In this document: in pieces, positions 55,543 through 63,264 of the stretch
Layout of the letters: each line of letters begins with the position of its first letter
Position numbering within the stretch: the first letter of the stretch is position 1
Assembly: GCF_004214935.1 (NCBI RefSeq)
Contig: NZ_SFCC01000010.1
Coordinates: 62,001 to 126,000, forward strand
From: Amycolatopsis suaedae
GTDB lineage: Bacteria > Actinomycetota > Actinomycetes > Mycobacteriales > Pseudonocardiaceae
Direction of reading: 5' to 3'
DNA: 64,000 bases
Notes under the pieces: model-generated
What the model was told of the DNA's origin: nothing
Databases searched by the model: none
The model's input: only the letters and a program-made list of their open reading frames with translations
Program-made: the position numbers and the translations under genes

Positions 55543-56321
55543 TAGTGCCGGGTGATCTCGCCGACCATCTCCTGCGCCATGATCCTCAGCCGGTAGTCGT
55601 CCACCGGCGTCGCGGTGAGCCAGCCGTCCCTGCTGCGCAACGCGTAGCGGCCCTCGTCGGTGTCCACCCAGTTGACCGTGCTCGGCGTGCGGATCCAGGA
55701 GCTGCCCCTGCCGCGCACGCTGGCGCCGAACTGGCCGCCGCCACGCCTACCGGTCACGGCGCGGACCATGGTGTTGACCTCCGGCGGCCGGACGCCGGCG
55801 TCACGCAGTACCGCGACGAAACCCTCCGCGCCCAGCCGTTCACCCTCGGCACAGGCGTCGGTGTAGTCGCTGACCCGGATGTTGGCGGGCACGCCGGGCG
55901 CGGCCTTCAACGGTGTCAGCGCCTCGAGCATGGTCGCCACCAGCATCGGCTCCCGCACCGGGCCCAGCCGGACCGTCTCGCCTGCCACCCCGACCGACAC
56001 CGCCGCCCCGCCCCGGTCGACCGACGAGGCCGACCGGAACGAGTAGTCGTCGCCGTCCGCGGTCATGTCCAGCCGCAGCTCGGCCTCGGCGAGGGTCCGC
56101 AGCAGCAGCCCGAGGTCGCGGGCCGGCCGGTTGACGGTGCCGAGGTCGCGTTCGGCCAGCGCCTGGCTGGCGGCATCCGACAGCGCCGCGCGCGCCGACG
56201 CCGTCCGCCCGATGTGCGGGATACCCAGGACAGTGGGCAGCTCACCAAGCCCCATGGTCGACCAGAGCAGGAAGAACTCGGCCGGATGCAACTGGATCCA
56301 CCCGGAGTCCGGATCACGCAT
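55542..56321 (-). CDS. ESX secretion-associated EspG-like protein
   Basis: A 259-residue protein with the EspG fold, the cytoplasmic chaperone of PE/PPE substrates in type VII secretion. Recognisable parts are FFLLWSTMGLGELPTVLGIP, ALAERDLGTVNRPARDL, and MVRAVTGRRGGGQFGASVRG. It directly follows the PPE-type gene (9 bp gap). No ESX core genes (eccB, C, D) are in this window, so secretion would depend on a locus elsewhere. The stop overlaps the acetoacetyl-CoA synthetase start. Confidence 0.85.
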   Translation of the reverse strand: MRDPDSGWIQLHPAEFFLLWSTMGLGELPTVLGIPHIGRTASARAALSDAASQALAERDLGTVNRPARDLGLLLRTLAEAELRLDMTADGDDYSFRSASSVDRGGAAVSVGVAGETVRLGPVREPMLVATMLEALTPLKAAPGVPANIRVSDYTDACAEGERLGAEGFVAVLRDAGVRPPEVNTMVRAVTGRRGGGQFGASVRGRGSSWIRTPSTVNWVDTDEGRYALRSRDGWLTATPVDDYRLRIMAQEMVGEITRH

Positions 56322-56330
56322 GAACTCTCG

Positions 56331-57512
56331 CTATCTGTCGCGCCGTCGCGGCTGGTCCTCCAGCCCGAGCACGGGCGGAGCGACCTGCAGGTCCGAATGG
56401 AAGATGTTCTCGTCGTCCTGCAGGTAGGACGGCGCCCGGTGCTCCTCCTCGTCGCCCCGCTGGCCCGCACCGGGCGGCATCATCGGCATACCGGCCATCC
56501 CCATGCCCATGCCGCCGGTACGGCCGGACGCCGCCGCGGCGGCTGCCGCACCACCGGCACCGGGACCGAACTGGCCCGATCCGACGCGCTGGCCGGGGTT
56601 GAGCTGCTCGCCGACGGCGCCACCACCGCCGATGGCCCCCGTTCCGGGGCCGGGCGAGAACGTCCCGGCGCCGCCCGGGCCGGGCTGGGACGGCACCCCG
56701 CCACCCGGGCCGGGACCGGGGCCGGTCGAGCTGCTGCCCGTGGAGTCGTCGGGTTTCTCGGACGGCGGCGGCTCGGGCTCCGGCTCCTTCGGCGGTTCCT
56801 CGGGCGGCGGCCCGTAGACGATCTGGTCGCCGTTGGGACGGCTGAAGTCCGGCACCGTGTGGTAGATCTCGCCGGAGTCCCGCTGGTACTGCTCCATCAC
56901 CTGCGCGGCCTGCTCGTGCAGGCGCTGCGCCTTCTCCCGCTGCGGTTCCGGGTCGGCCACGATCGCCGGTCCGCCGGTGAAGTCACCGGTGGTGAACGGG
57001 CTGGCCGACATGGCGGCCGTGCCACCCTCGACCGGCATCGGACCGCGGTCGGGCATCGGCAGCGGCGCGGGCTGCGGGAACGGCATCTTGGGCGGCTCCG
57101 GCATGTTCTTCTTCGCCGTCGCGGCGTTCTGTGCCTGGTCCTCGACGCACTTGGAGACGTTGCCTGCCCGCAGGCCCGTCTCCTCGGTCCAGATGGTCAG
57201 CCTGGTCAGGGTGTCCCTGGCGAGCTCGGCCGAGTCGCCCTCCCAGCCCTTCGCCGAGGCCTCGACAGCGGCACGCAGGTCGTCCCGGATCTCCGCGAGG
57301 TCCTTGCTCAGCTTCGCCCACTGCTCCGCGACGCGGTTGACGGCGGTGAGATCCAGGTCCTCGTGCACCATCGCGTACAGCTGGGGGTGCGAATGGCTCA
57401 GCCAGTCGACCGGCTGGGTCGGATCGGTCCCCGGCGGGTCCTGCTCGACCGGCGGCCACGGCTTCGGCGGCCACGGCAGGCACCGGGCGTCGGGCTCGGG
57501 ACGCCGGCTCAC
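56331..57512 (-). CDS. PPE-domain-like ESX substrate
   Basis: A 393-residue protein. The N-terminal ~170 residues have the helical PPE/WXG-like pattern (PQLYAMVHEDLDLTAVNRVA; ASAKGWEGDSAELARDTLTR, containing WxG). The C-terminal half is low-complexity Pro/Gly-rich sequence (PPPEEPPKEPEPEPPPSEKP; GGMGMGMAGMPMMPP). PPE proteins are exported by type VII secretion with EspG as chaperone, which is encoded next. The GTG start overlaps the preceding gene stop (GTGA). It is likely a cell-surface or secreted effector; its function is unknown. Confidence 0.82.
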   Translation of the reverse strand: MSRRPEPDARCLPWPPKPWPPVEQDPPGTDPTQPVDWLSHSHPQLYAMVHEDLDLTAVNRVAEQWAKLSKDLAEIRDDLRAAVEASAKGWEGDSAELARDTLTRLTIWTEETGLRAGNVSKCVEDQAQNAATAKKNMPEPPKMPFPQPAPLPMPDRGPMPVEGGTAAMSASPFTTGDFTGGPAIVADPEPQREKAQRLHEQAAQVMEQYQRDSGEIYHTVPDFSRPNGDQIVYGPPPEEPPKEPEPEPPPSEKPDDSTGSSSTGPGPGPGGGVPSQPGPGGAGTFSPGPGTGAIGGGGAVGEQLNPGQRVGSGQFGPGAGGAAAAAAASGRTGGMGMGMAGMPMMPPGAGQRGDEEEHRAPSYLQDDENIFHSDLQVAPPVLGLEDQPRRRDR

Positions 57513-57979
57513 CGCTGGTCACCGCCCTGGTTGTAGAAGCCGGCCACGTCGTCGACATTCTCCATGGCGATGCGGAACTGCTCCTCCGCCTGCTCCTCGG
57601 TCTCCTTGAACTTCTTGTCCGCCCGCTTGACGATCAGCTCCAGGTCCTCCAGCACGTCGCGGAAGTCACCGAGAACGGGAATGGCCGCGCCACCGGCGGC
57701 CCACCGCAGGCGCTCGCTCATCGCGTGCGCCACGAAACTGGACCCGAGGTGCAGCGGAACGTCCAGCTCCCGGGCCTCGCGCATCATCGCGACCACCCTG
57801 ACCCGGATGTCGGCCAGCTCCTTCTGGAGCTTCTGGGCCGCACCCTCCTCGAGCTTCAACCCGCCCGTCTTGGCCGACTTCTTGACGGCCTGGACGTCAC
57901 CGGCGATCGGCGCGAGCTTCGGCGCGGAGGCGGCGAAGCCCTCCCGTGCCGTTTCCGTCGGCTTCTTCGCTGGCGCCAT
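57509..57979 (-). CDS. ESX-operon helical protein
   Basis: A 156-residue helical protein, possibly coiled-coil, with KKPTETAREGFAASAPKLAP at the N-terminus and VLEDLELIVKRADKKFKETE in the last third. It has no signal or membrane segment. It is the first gene of the operon PPE-EspG-acetoacetyl-CoA synthetase. It resembles small helical partners of PPE proteins, but a WXG motif is not clear. A GGGGTGGGA site precedes ATG 57979; 58006 is a possible alternative start. Confidence 0.65.
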   Translation of the reverse strand: MAPAKKPTETAREGFAASAPKLAPIAGDVQAVKKSAKTGGLKLEEGAAQKLQKELADIRVRVVAMMREARELDVPLHLGSSFVAHAMSERLRWAAGGAAIPVLGDFRDVLEDLELIVKRADKKFKETEEQAEEQFRIAMENVDDVAGFYNQGGDQR

Positions 57980-58070
57980 GTCGACATCCCACCCCTGAAG
58001 TGACATTCGAAACAGAACTGTACCGCGCGACGTTTGGACGCGGCGAGTACCGCTTCGGCTCCATCCGGTT

Positions 58071-58703
58071 TCAGCGGAGGTGCGCGTCGAACCAGTTGAG
58101 GGTGCGCTGCCAGGCCTCGGCGGCCGCGTCGGGGTCGGCGTCGAACCGGTGGTTGGCGCCCGGGTAGCGGACGACGTTGGTGGCGACCTTCGCCGACGCG
58201 GCGACCTCGCGCAGCCGCTCCACCTCGGCTCCGTCCTCATCGCCGGCGTCGCCGTAGATGCCCAGCCACGGGCTGGTCAGCTTGCCCGCGATCTCGACCA
58301 GCGGCGGCAGCTCGCCGTCGTGCCCCTGACCGCCGACGCTGACCGCCGCACCGAGCTTCCTGCTGGCCGCGACGACGAGTGCCGCGGCCCCGCCGAGGTC
58401 GAACCCGACGACGCCGAGCAGGTCGGCCCGTACCCCGCGGTCGACCAGCCAGGCCAGCGTGATGTCGGTCGCGCCGAGGATGTCACCGCCGCTCAGCCCG
58501 CCGTCGCCGGACATGTGCGGCGCGACCGCGAGCCAGCCCTCGTCGGCGAGGCTGCCGACCAGGAACCGCACCCCGTCGGTGACGCCGTCCGCCTCGTGCA
58601 GCACCACCAGGCCGCCTCGCACGACACCGTCCGGCTCGGCGTAGGTGAGGCGGAGCGCGCGGCCGTCCGCGCGTCGGTAGTCGTCGGTGTGTGTCTGCGT
58701 CAT
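58071..58703 (-). CDS. Dienelactone hydrolase-like protein with Asp nucleophile
   Basis: A 210-residue alpha/beta hydrolase of the dienelactone hydrolase (DLH) family. Glu37 in VVLHEADGV corresponds to DLH Glu36, and GANHRFDAD supplies the His; Asp in YGDAGDEDG is the acid. The nucleophile elbow is GVVGFDLGGAAALV, where Cys of the usual GxCxGG is replaced by Asp102. It may have lost hydrolase activity, or use Asp as haloalkane dehalogenases do; neither is proven. ATG 58703 is chosen. It is monocistronic and divergent from the HisC-like gene. Confidence 0.85.
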   Translation of the reverse strand: MTQTHTDDYRRADGRALRLTYAEPDGVVRGGLVVLHEADGVTDGVRFLVGSLADEGWLAVAPHMSGDGGLSGGDILGATDITLAWLVDRGVRADLLGVVGFDLGGAAALVVAASRKLGAAVSVGGQGHDGELPPLVEIAGKLTSPWLGIYGDAGDEDGAEVERLREVAASAKVATNVVRYPGANHRFDADPDAAAEAWQRTLNWFDAHLR

Positions 58704-58814
58704 GTGCCTACTCAACCACTGACGGGTGAACGGGAGTCAACACCGAAAGCTCTGGAGCGCCGTGGATGCGGCGTATACGGTCAAGGCATCCACACCGGAG
58801 AGGGAGTTGTCCAC

Positions 58815-59867
58815 ATGCCCGTGCAGACCCGTGCCGACCTGGCTTCGCTGCCCACCTACGTCCCCGGACGCAGCGTGCCCGGCGCGATCAAGCTGGCCAG
58901 CAACGAGGCGCCTGCCGGACCGCTGCCGAGCGTCGCCAAGGCGATCGCCGAGGCCGCCGCCGACGTCAACCGCTACCCGGACATGGGCGCGTGGGCGCTG
59001 GTGGACCGGCTGGCCAGGGAGTTCGGCGTCACCACCGACGAGGTCGCGGTCGGCTGCGGCTCGGTGGCCCTGTGCCAGCAGCTCGTCCAGGCCCTGTGCG
59101 AGCCGGGTGACGAGGTCGTCTTCGCGTGGCGGTCGTTCGAGGCCTACCCGATCGTGACGCACATCGCCGGCGCCACCGGCGTCCGCGTGCCGCTGACCCC
59201 GAGCCACGAGCACGACCTGGACGCCATGCTCGCCGCGATCACCCCGCGCACCCGGCTGGTGTTCGTGTGCAACCCCAACAACCCCACCGGGACGTCGATC
59301 CGCCGCGAGGCACTGGAACGGTTCATCGACGCGGTGCCCGCCGACGTGCTGGTGGTGCTGGACGAGGCCTACCGCGAGTACGTCACCGACGCCGAGGTGC
59401 CCGACGGCATGACGCTGCGGGCCGGCCGGGAGAACGTCGCCGTGCTGCGTACCTTCTCCAAGGCCTACGGCCTGGCCGGCCTGCGGGTCGGCTACGCCGT
59501 CGCGCCCGCGCACGTCACCACGGCACTGCGTCAGGTGTACGTGCCGTTCAGCCTGAACGCCGTCGCCCAGGCGGCCGCGATCGCGTCGCTGGACGCCGCC
59601 GGCGAGCTGCTCGCCCGCTGCGCCGAGACCTGCGAGGAACGCACCCGGGTGCGCGACGCGTTGCTCGACGCCGGTTTCGAGGTGCCGCCGACCCAGGCGA
59701 ACTTCGTCTGGCTGCCGCTCGGTGAGCGGACCGCCGAGTTCGCGGAGCACATGCTGGACAGCAAGGTCGTCGTGCGGCCGTTCGTCGGCGAGGGTGCCCG
59801 GGTGACCATCGGGACCCCCGAGGAGAACGACGTGATGATCGCCGCGGCACGGACGTACTTGACCTGA
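58815..59867 (+). CDS. hisC: Histidinol-phosphate/aromatic aminotransferase (HisC-like)
   Basis: A 350-residue fold-type I aminotransferase. PLP lysine is in LRTFSKAYGLAGLRVGYAVA (SKAYGLAG). Other landmarks are ASNEAPAGPLPS, FVCNPNNPTGTS and VVLDEAYREYV. HisC transfers an amino group to imidazoleacetol phosphate in histidine synthesis, and related enzymes act on aromatic amino acids. It is not near other his genes here, so an aromatic-aminotransferase role is also possible. A GAGAGGGAG site precedes ATG 58815. Confidence 0.88.
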   Translation: MPVQTRADLASLPTYVPGRSVPGAIKLASNEAPAGPLPSVAKAIAEAAADVNRYPDMGAWALVDRLAREFGVTTDEVAVGCGSVALCQQLVQALCEPGDEVVFAWRSFEAYPIVTHIAGATGVRVPLTPSHEHDLDAMLAAITPRTRLVFVCNPNNPTGTSIRREALERFIDAVPADVLVVLDEAYREYVTDAEVPDGMTLRAGRENVAVLRTFSKAYGLAGLRVGYAVAPAHVTTALRQVYVPFSLNAVAQAAAIASLDAAGELLARCAETCEERTRVRDALLDAGFEVPPTQANFVWLPLGERTAEFAEHMLDSKVVVRPFVGEGARVTIGTPEENDVMIAAARTYLT

Positions 59868-59895
59868 ACCATTGTTGAGGTCACAGGCTGGGCGC

Positions 59896-60612
59896 ATGAC
59901 GAACGCACAGCTGACCGAGACCCTGCCCGACCCCGGCCGCGCCGACTCCGGCGTCGTGCTGGCGAGTGAGTGGACCGTGCCCGCCGACCGGCAGCGGGCC
60001 GCCGCCGACGCCGCACTGCGCGCGTGGGACCGGCACCCGCTGCCCGACGGCCTGCTCTCGCACAGCGTCTACACCAGCACCGACGGCGAGCGGGTCCTGC
60101 ACTATTCACAGTGGACGGACACCGGCGCCGTCGCCCGGTTCCGCGAGACGGATCCCGCACGGCAGCGGGAGATTCTCGCCGAGGTGCCGGAGATCGAGCG
60201 GCACGGCGTCGACGACTACACGCTCTACCGCGGCGGGCGCACCGAGGGCGACACGCGGGTGGCCGGGATCATCGTGCTGGTCACGATGATCTTCGACGGC
60301 CCGGATCCGGCGCGGCAGCGGGAATGGGTGGACAGCGTCTTCGCGGCACTGGACGCCGACCGCGCCGGTGGCACGTTGCCCGAGGGCGGGATCGCGGCGT
60401 ACTTCCACACCAGCAACGACGGCGTCAAAGTGATCAACTACGCCGAGTGGGAGACCGAGCAGCACCACATCGACGCGCTGGCCGCGCCCGGTGACGGCAT
60501 CGGCTCGCCGAGCCCGCTGTGGCACCGGGTGCAGAACTTCCCGGGCAACGTCGGCGGTTCGGTGCGGCGCTACCACCATGTAGGAACGGTCAGCGCAGCA
60601 CCAGCTGGATGA
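59896..60612 (+). CDS. Double ABM-domain protein
   Basis: A 238-residue protein built from two antibiotic biosynthesis monooxygenase (ABM)-like ferredoxin-fold units. Unit 1 has VVLASEWTVPADRQRAAADA and LLSHSVYTSTDGERVLHYSQ. Unit 2 has IIVLVTMIFDGPDPARQREW and IAAYFHTSNDGVKVINYAEW. The twofold pattern (strand, helix, strand...W) repeats at about residue 120. Single ABM proteins act as dimers; a fused dimer would be self-contained. Substrate is unknown. It overlaps the convergent TSUP gene by 23 bp. Confidence 0.8.
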   Translation: MTNAQLTETLPDPGRADSGVVLASEWTVPADRQRAAADAALRAWDRHPLPDGLLSHSVYTSTDGERVLHYSQWTDTGAVARFRETDPARQREILAEVPEIERHGVDDYTLYRGGRTEGDTRVAGIIVLVTMIFDGPDPARQREWVDSVFAALDADRAGGTLPEGGIAAYFHTSNDGVKVINYAEWETEQHHIDALAAPGDGIGSPSPLWHRVQNFPGNVGGSVRRYHHVGTVSAAPAG

Positions 60613-61354
60613 CGGCCGCCACGCCGACGACCACGATCACCGCGCGCAGGGCGGCGGGCGGGAGCTTGCGGCCGATCCAGGACCCGAGTATCCCGCCCGC
60701 CGTCGAGCCGACGGCCAGGATGCCCACGACGATCCAGTCGACCGGGGCGACGACGGCGTAGATGGCGCCCGCCACGACGTTGACGATGGCGGACAGGACG
60801 TTCTTGATCCCGTTGAGCCGCTGCAGCGGGTCACTGAGCATCATGCCCATCACCGCCATCAGCATCACGCCCTGCGCGGCGGTGAAGTATCCGCCGTAGA
60901 CACCGATGAGCCCGATCAGGACCAGCAGCAGCACGCTGTACCGGTTGCGGTCCGGCGCGCCGGAGTCGTCCCGTCCGGCCACCCACGCGGACACCTTCGG
61001 CTGCACGATCACCAGCACGACGGCAAGTCCGACGAGGACGGGCACGATCGTCTCGAACGCGTCCTTCGGCAGCTTCAGCAGCAGCAGTGCCCCGCCGATG
61101 GCGCCGAGGAACGAGGCCACGCCGTAGATCACCAGCCTGCGGGCCTGCCCGCCCAGCTCCTTGCGGTAGCCGATGGCGCCGCTGATCGTGCCGGGCACCA
61201 GGCCGATGGCGTTCGACGTGGTAGCGGTGATCGGCGGGTAGCCCAGCGCGACCAGCGTGGGGAACGTGACGAGCGTGCCGGAGCCCACCACTGCGTTGAT
61301 CGTTCCCGCCCAGACCCCGGCCAGCAGGATCACCACCGCATGCCACCACGTCAC
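60590..61354 (-). CDS. TauE/SafE (TSUP) family permease
   Basis: A 254-residue membrane protein with about eight helices. Both halves carry family motifs: VVGSGTLVTFPTLVALGYPP with TTSNAIGLVPGTISGAIGYR in the first, and GVYGGYFTAAQGVMLMAVMG with LGSWIGRKLPPAALRAVIVV in the second. TSUP proteins move sulfite, taurine or other organosulfur anions. It is monocistronic. Its end overlaps the convergent ABM gene. Confidence 0.9.
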   Translation of the reverse strand: MTWWHAVVILLAGVWAGTINAVVGSGTLVTFPTLVALGYPPITATTSNAIGLVPGTISGAIGYRKELGGQARRLVIYGVASFLGAIGGALLLLKLPKDAFETIVPVLVGLAVVLVIVQPKVSAWVAGRDDSGAPDRNRYSVLLLVLIGLIGVYGGYFTAAQGVMLMAVMGMMLSDPLQRLNGIKNVLSAIVNVVAGAIYAVVAPVDWIVVGILAVGSTAGGILGSWIGRKLPPAALRAVIVVVGVAAVIQLVLR

Positions 61355-61465
61355 CGGCGCACCTTAAGCACGCCGGGGTACCCGAAAGCACCCAGGTGTG
61401 ACGTTTCTGTCGTCAACGGCGCGGGTAGTACCCGGCTGATCGACGTGAGGAGGCGAGCGGCGACG

Positions 61466-62434
61466 ATGCCCGACACCACGACCCTGCGCGAACTGGCCAG
61501 CACCGACGGCCCGTTCAGCTCGGTCTACTTCACCCACCGCCACGACACCGAGGACGCCGCGAAGAAGCTGGAACTGCTCTGGCGCGGCATCCGCGAGCAA
61601 CTGGCCGACCAGGGCACGCCCGCACCGGCACTGGAGGCCCTCGAACAGGCGGTCCTGGACGGTGAACGCCCGGTCGGCAGGGCAGGCAGGGCACTGGTGG
61701 CGGCACGGGACCGGCTGGTGATCGACGAGTGGCTGACCGACTCACCGGATCAGCCGGTGGCACGGGTGTCGTCCATGCCGTACCTGATCCCGCTCACCCG
61801 CGGGCAGGAACGCGGCCCGGCACACGTGGTCGCCGAGGTGGACCGGACCGGCGCCCGGATCACCACGGTCGACGAGCACGGCCGGGTGACCGGCGTCCAC
61901 ACCGCCGAGGGCCGGTCGCACCCGGTCCACAAGGTCCGCGGCGGTGGCGCCGCGCACCACGACATCCAGAACCGCGCCGAGGAAACCGTCCGGCACAACG
62001 CGGCCGACATCGCGGCGGAGATCACCGCCGCGGCCCGGCGGACCGGCGCCGAGCTGGTCGTGCTGGCCGGCGAGGTCCAGGCCCGCACGGCGGTACGCGA
62101 GCAGATCGACGGTCCGGTCGAGGAACTGCCCGGCGGCCCCGAGCTGGACGGCAGGCTGGCCGAGCTGCTCGGCGAGCGCCGCAGGGCCCAGCGGGCGGAG
62201 ACCGCCGAGCGGTTCCACCGGGGCGCCGCCCACGGCCTCGCCGTCTCCGGCGTGACGGCCGTCGACGCGGCGCTGCGCGAGGCCAACGTGGACACGCTGC
62301 TCGTCAGCGACCCGGAAACGCCGGACGACGAACGACTGCCCTACGCCGCGCTGCGCACGGGCGCCCAGCTGGAACACGTGGGCGGCGAACTCGAACTGAC
62401 CGAGGGAGTCGGCGCGCTGCTCAGGCACGCGTGA
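61466..62434 (+). CDS. Vms1/Rv2629-like (bacterial archaeo-eukaryotic release factor family) protein
   Basis: A 322-residue protein of the Rv2629/baeRF group, related to the catalytic fold of eukaryotic eRF1 and Vms1. The core has AEVDRTGARITTVDEHGRVT near residue 130, GGGAAHHDIQNRAEETVRHN (in place of a catalytic GxxQ loop: here HHDIQNRAEE) and a C-terminal part with LREANVDTLLVSDPETPDDE. It is thought to act in rescue or quality control of stalled ribosomes. In mycobacteria, Rv2629 belongs to the dormancy set. It is followed by a small basic protein after 22 bp. Confidence 0.78.
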   Translation: MPDTTTLRELASTDGPFSSVYFTHRHDTEDAAKKLELLWRGIREQLADQGTPAPALEALEQAVLDGERPVGRAGRALVAARDRLVIDEWLTDSPDQPVARVSSMPYLIPLTRGQERGPAHVVAEVDRTGARITTVDEHGRVTGVHTAEGRSHPVHKVRGGGAAHHDIQNRAEETVRHNAADIAAEITAAARRTGAELVVLAGEVQARTAVREQIDGPVEELPGGPELDGRLAELLGERRRAQRAETAERFHRGAAHGLAVSGVTAVDAALREANVDTLLVSDPETPDDERLPYAALRTGAQLEHVGGELELTEGVGALLRHA

Positions 62435-62456
62435 AACAACAACCAGGAGGTGCACG

Positions 62457-62789
62457 ATGCCGCAGCAGGCATGGAGCAACAAGCGAGAACGCCAGTACGA
62501 ACACATCAAGTCCGGGCAGAAGAAGCGGGGCGCCAGCGAGGACAGGGCCGAGGAGATCGCCGCGCGAACGGTGAACAAGAACCGTGCCCGCAGCGGCGAG
62601 TCCAAGCAGGCCAGCAAGACCTCGCTGAAGGACAAGTCGCCGCAGAAGCGTGGCGGCGAGCGTTCCGGCAACCGCAAGGGACCCGGCGGCCCGACCAAGG
62701 AACAGCTCTACAACGACGCCAAGAAGCGCAACATCAAGGGTCGTTCGCGGATGACGAAGAAGGAGCTGCAGCGCGCGCTCGGACGGTGA
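62457..62789 (+). CDS. Small basic protein with SAP/Rho-N-like C-terminus
   Basis: A 110-residue, strongly basic protein (MPQQAWSNKRERQYEHIKSG) resembling proteins often annotated as plasmid-stabilisation-like. The C-terminal segment TKEQLYNDAKKRNIKGRSRM followed by TKKELQRAL looks like the SAP/Rho N-terminal helical motif that binds nucleic acid. It probably binds DNA or RNA. An AGGAGG site precedes ATG. It follows the Vms1-like gene closely. Confidence 0.8.
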   Translation: MPQQAWSNKRERQYEHIKSGQKKRGASEDRAEEIAARTVNKNRARSGESKQASKTSLKDKSPQKRGGERSGNRKGPGGPTKEQLYNDAKKRNIKGRSRMTKKELQRALGR

Positions 62790-62838
62790 ATCGCTCTAAG
62801 CTTCAACGGTCCGGCAGGCTTGCGCTGAGGGGAACCAC

Positions 62839-63264
62839 GTGATCGAGAAGGACCCACCGCCGAGTGATCTCGGTGACCGCAACGACATCGAGATCCGCCT
62901 CGGCGCGGATCTGGCTCACCTGCCGATCATCCGCGGGGTCGCGTCGAACATCGCGATGCGGGCGGACTTCGACCTGGACACGATCGCCGACCTCCGGCTG
63001 GCCGTCGACGAGGCCTGCTCGGAGCTGATCACCCGGGCGACCACCGGCTCGTCCATGCGTTGCCGCTTCACCTTCGACGACGACCAGCTGCGCTTCCACG
63101 GCGCGGTGCTGTCGGCCGATCGGGCGGTGCCCGACACCGGGTCGTTCGGCTGGAAGGTGCTGACCACCCTGGCGGACGAGGCGACCAGCTGGGCCGAGGC
63201 CGACGGAACCGGTCACGTGGTGCACATCGCGCTGGCGAAACGGCGGCCGGCGGTCGACGCGTGA
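62839..63264 (+). CDS. RsbW/SpoIIAB-type anti-sigma factor
   Basis: A 141-residue GHKL-fold serine kinase-like anti-sigma factor. The N-box helix is DLRLAVDEACSELITRATTG, and the later G-box region contains SFGWKVLTTLADEATSWAE, which is degenerate. It should hold the adjacent sigma factor inactive until released by an anti-anti-sigma factor. GTG 62839 is followed by an overlap with the sigma gene (GTGA), so the two are translationally coupled. Confidence 0.85.
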   Translation: MIEKDPPPSDLGDRNDIEIRLGADLAHLPIIRGVASNIAMRADFDLDTIADLRLAVDEACSELITRATTGSSMRCRFTFDDDQLRFHGAVLSADRAVPDTGSFGWKVLTTLADEATSWAEADGTGHVVHIALAKRRPAVDA

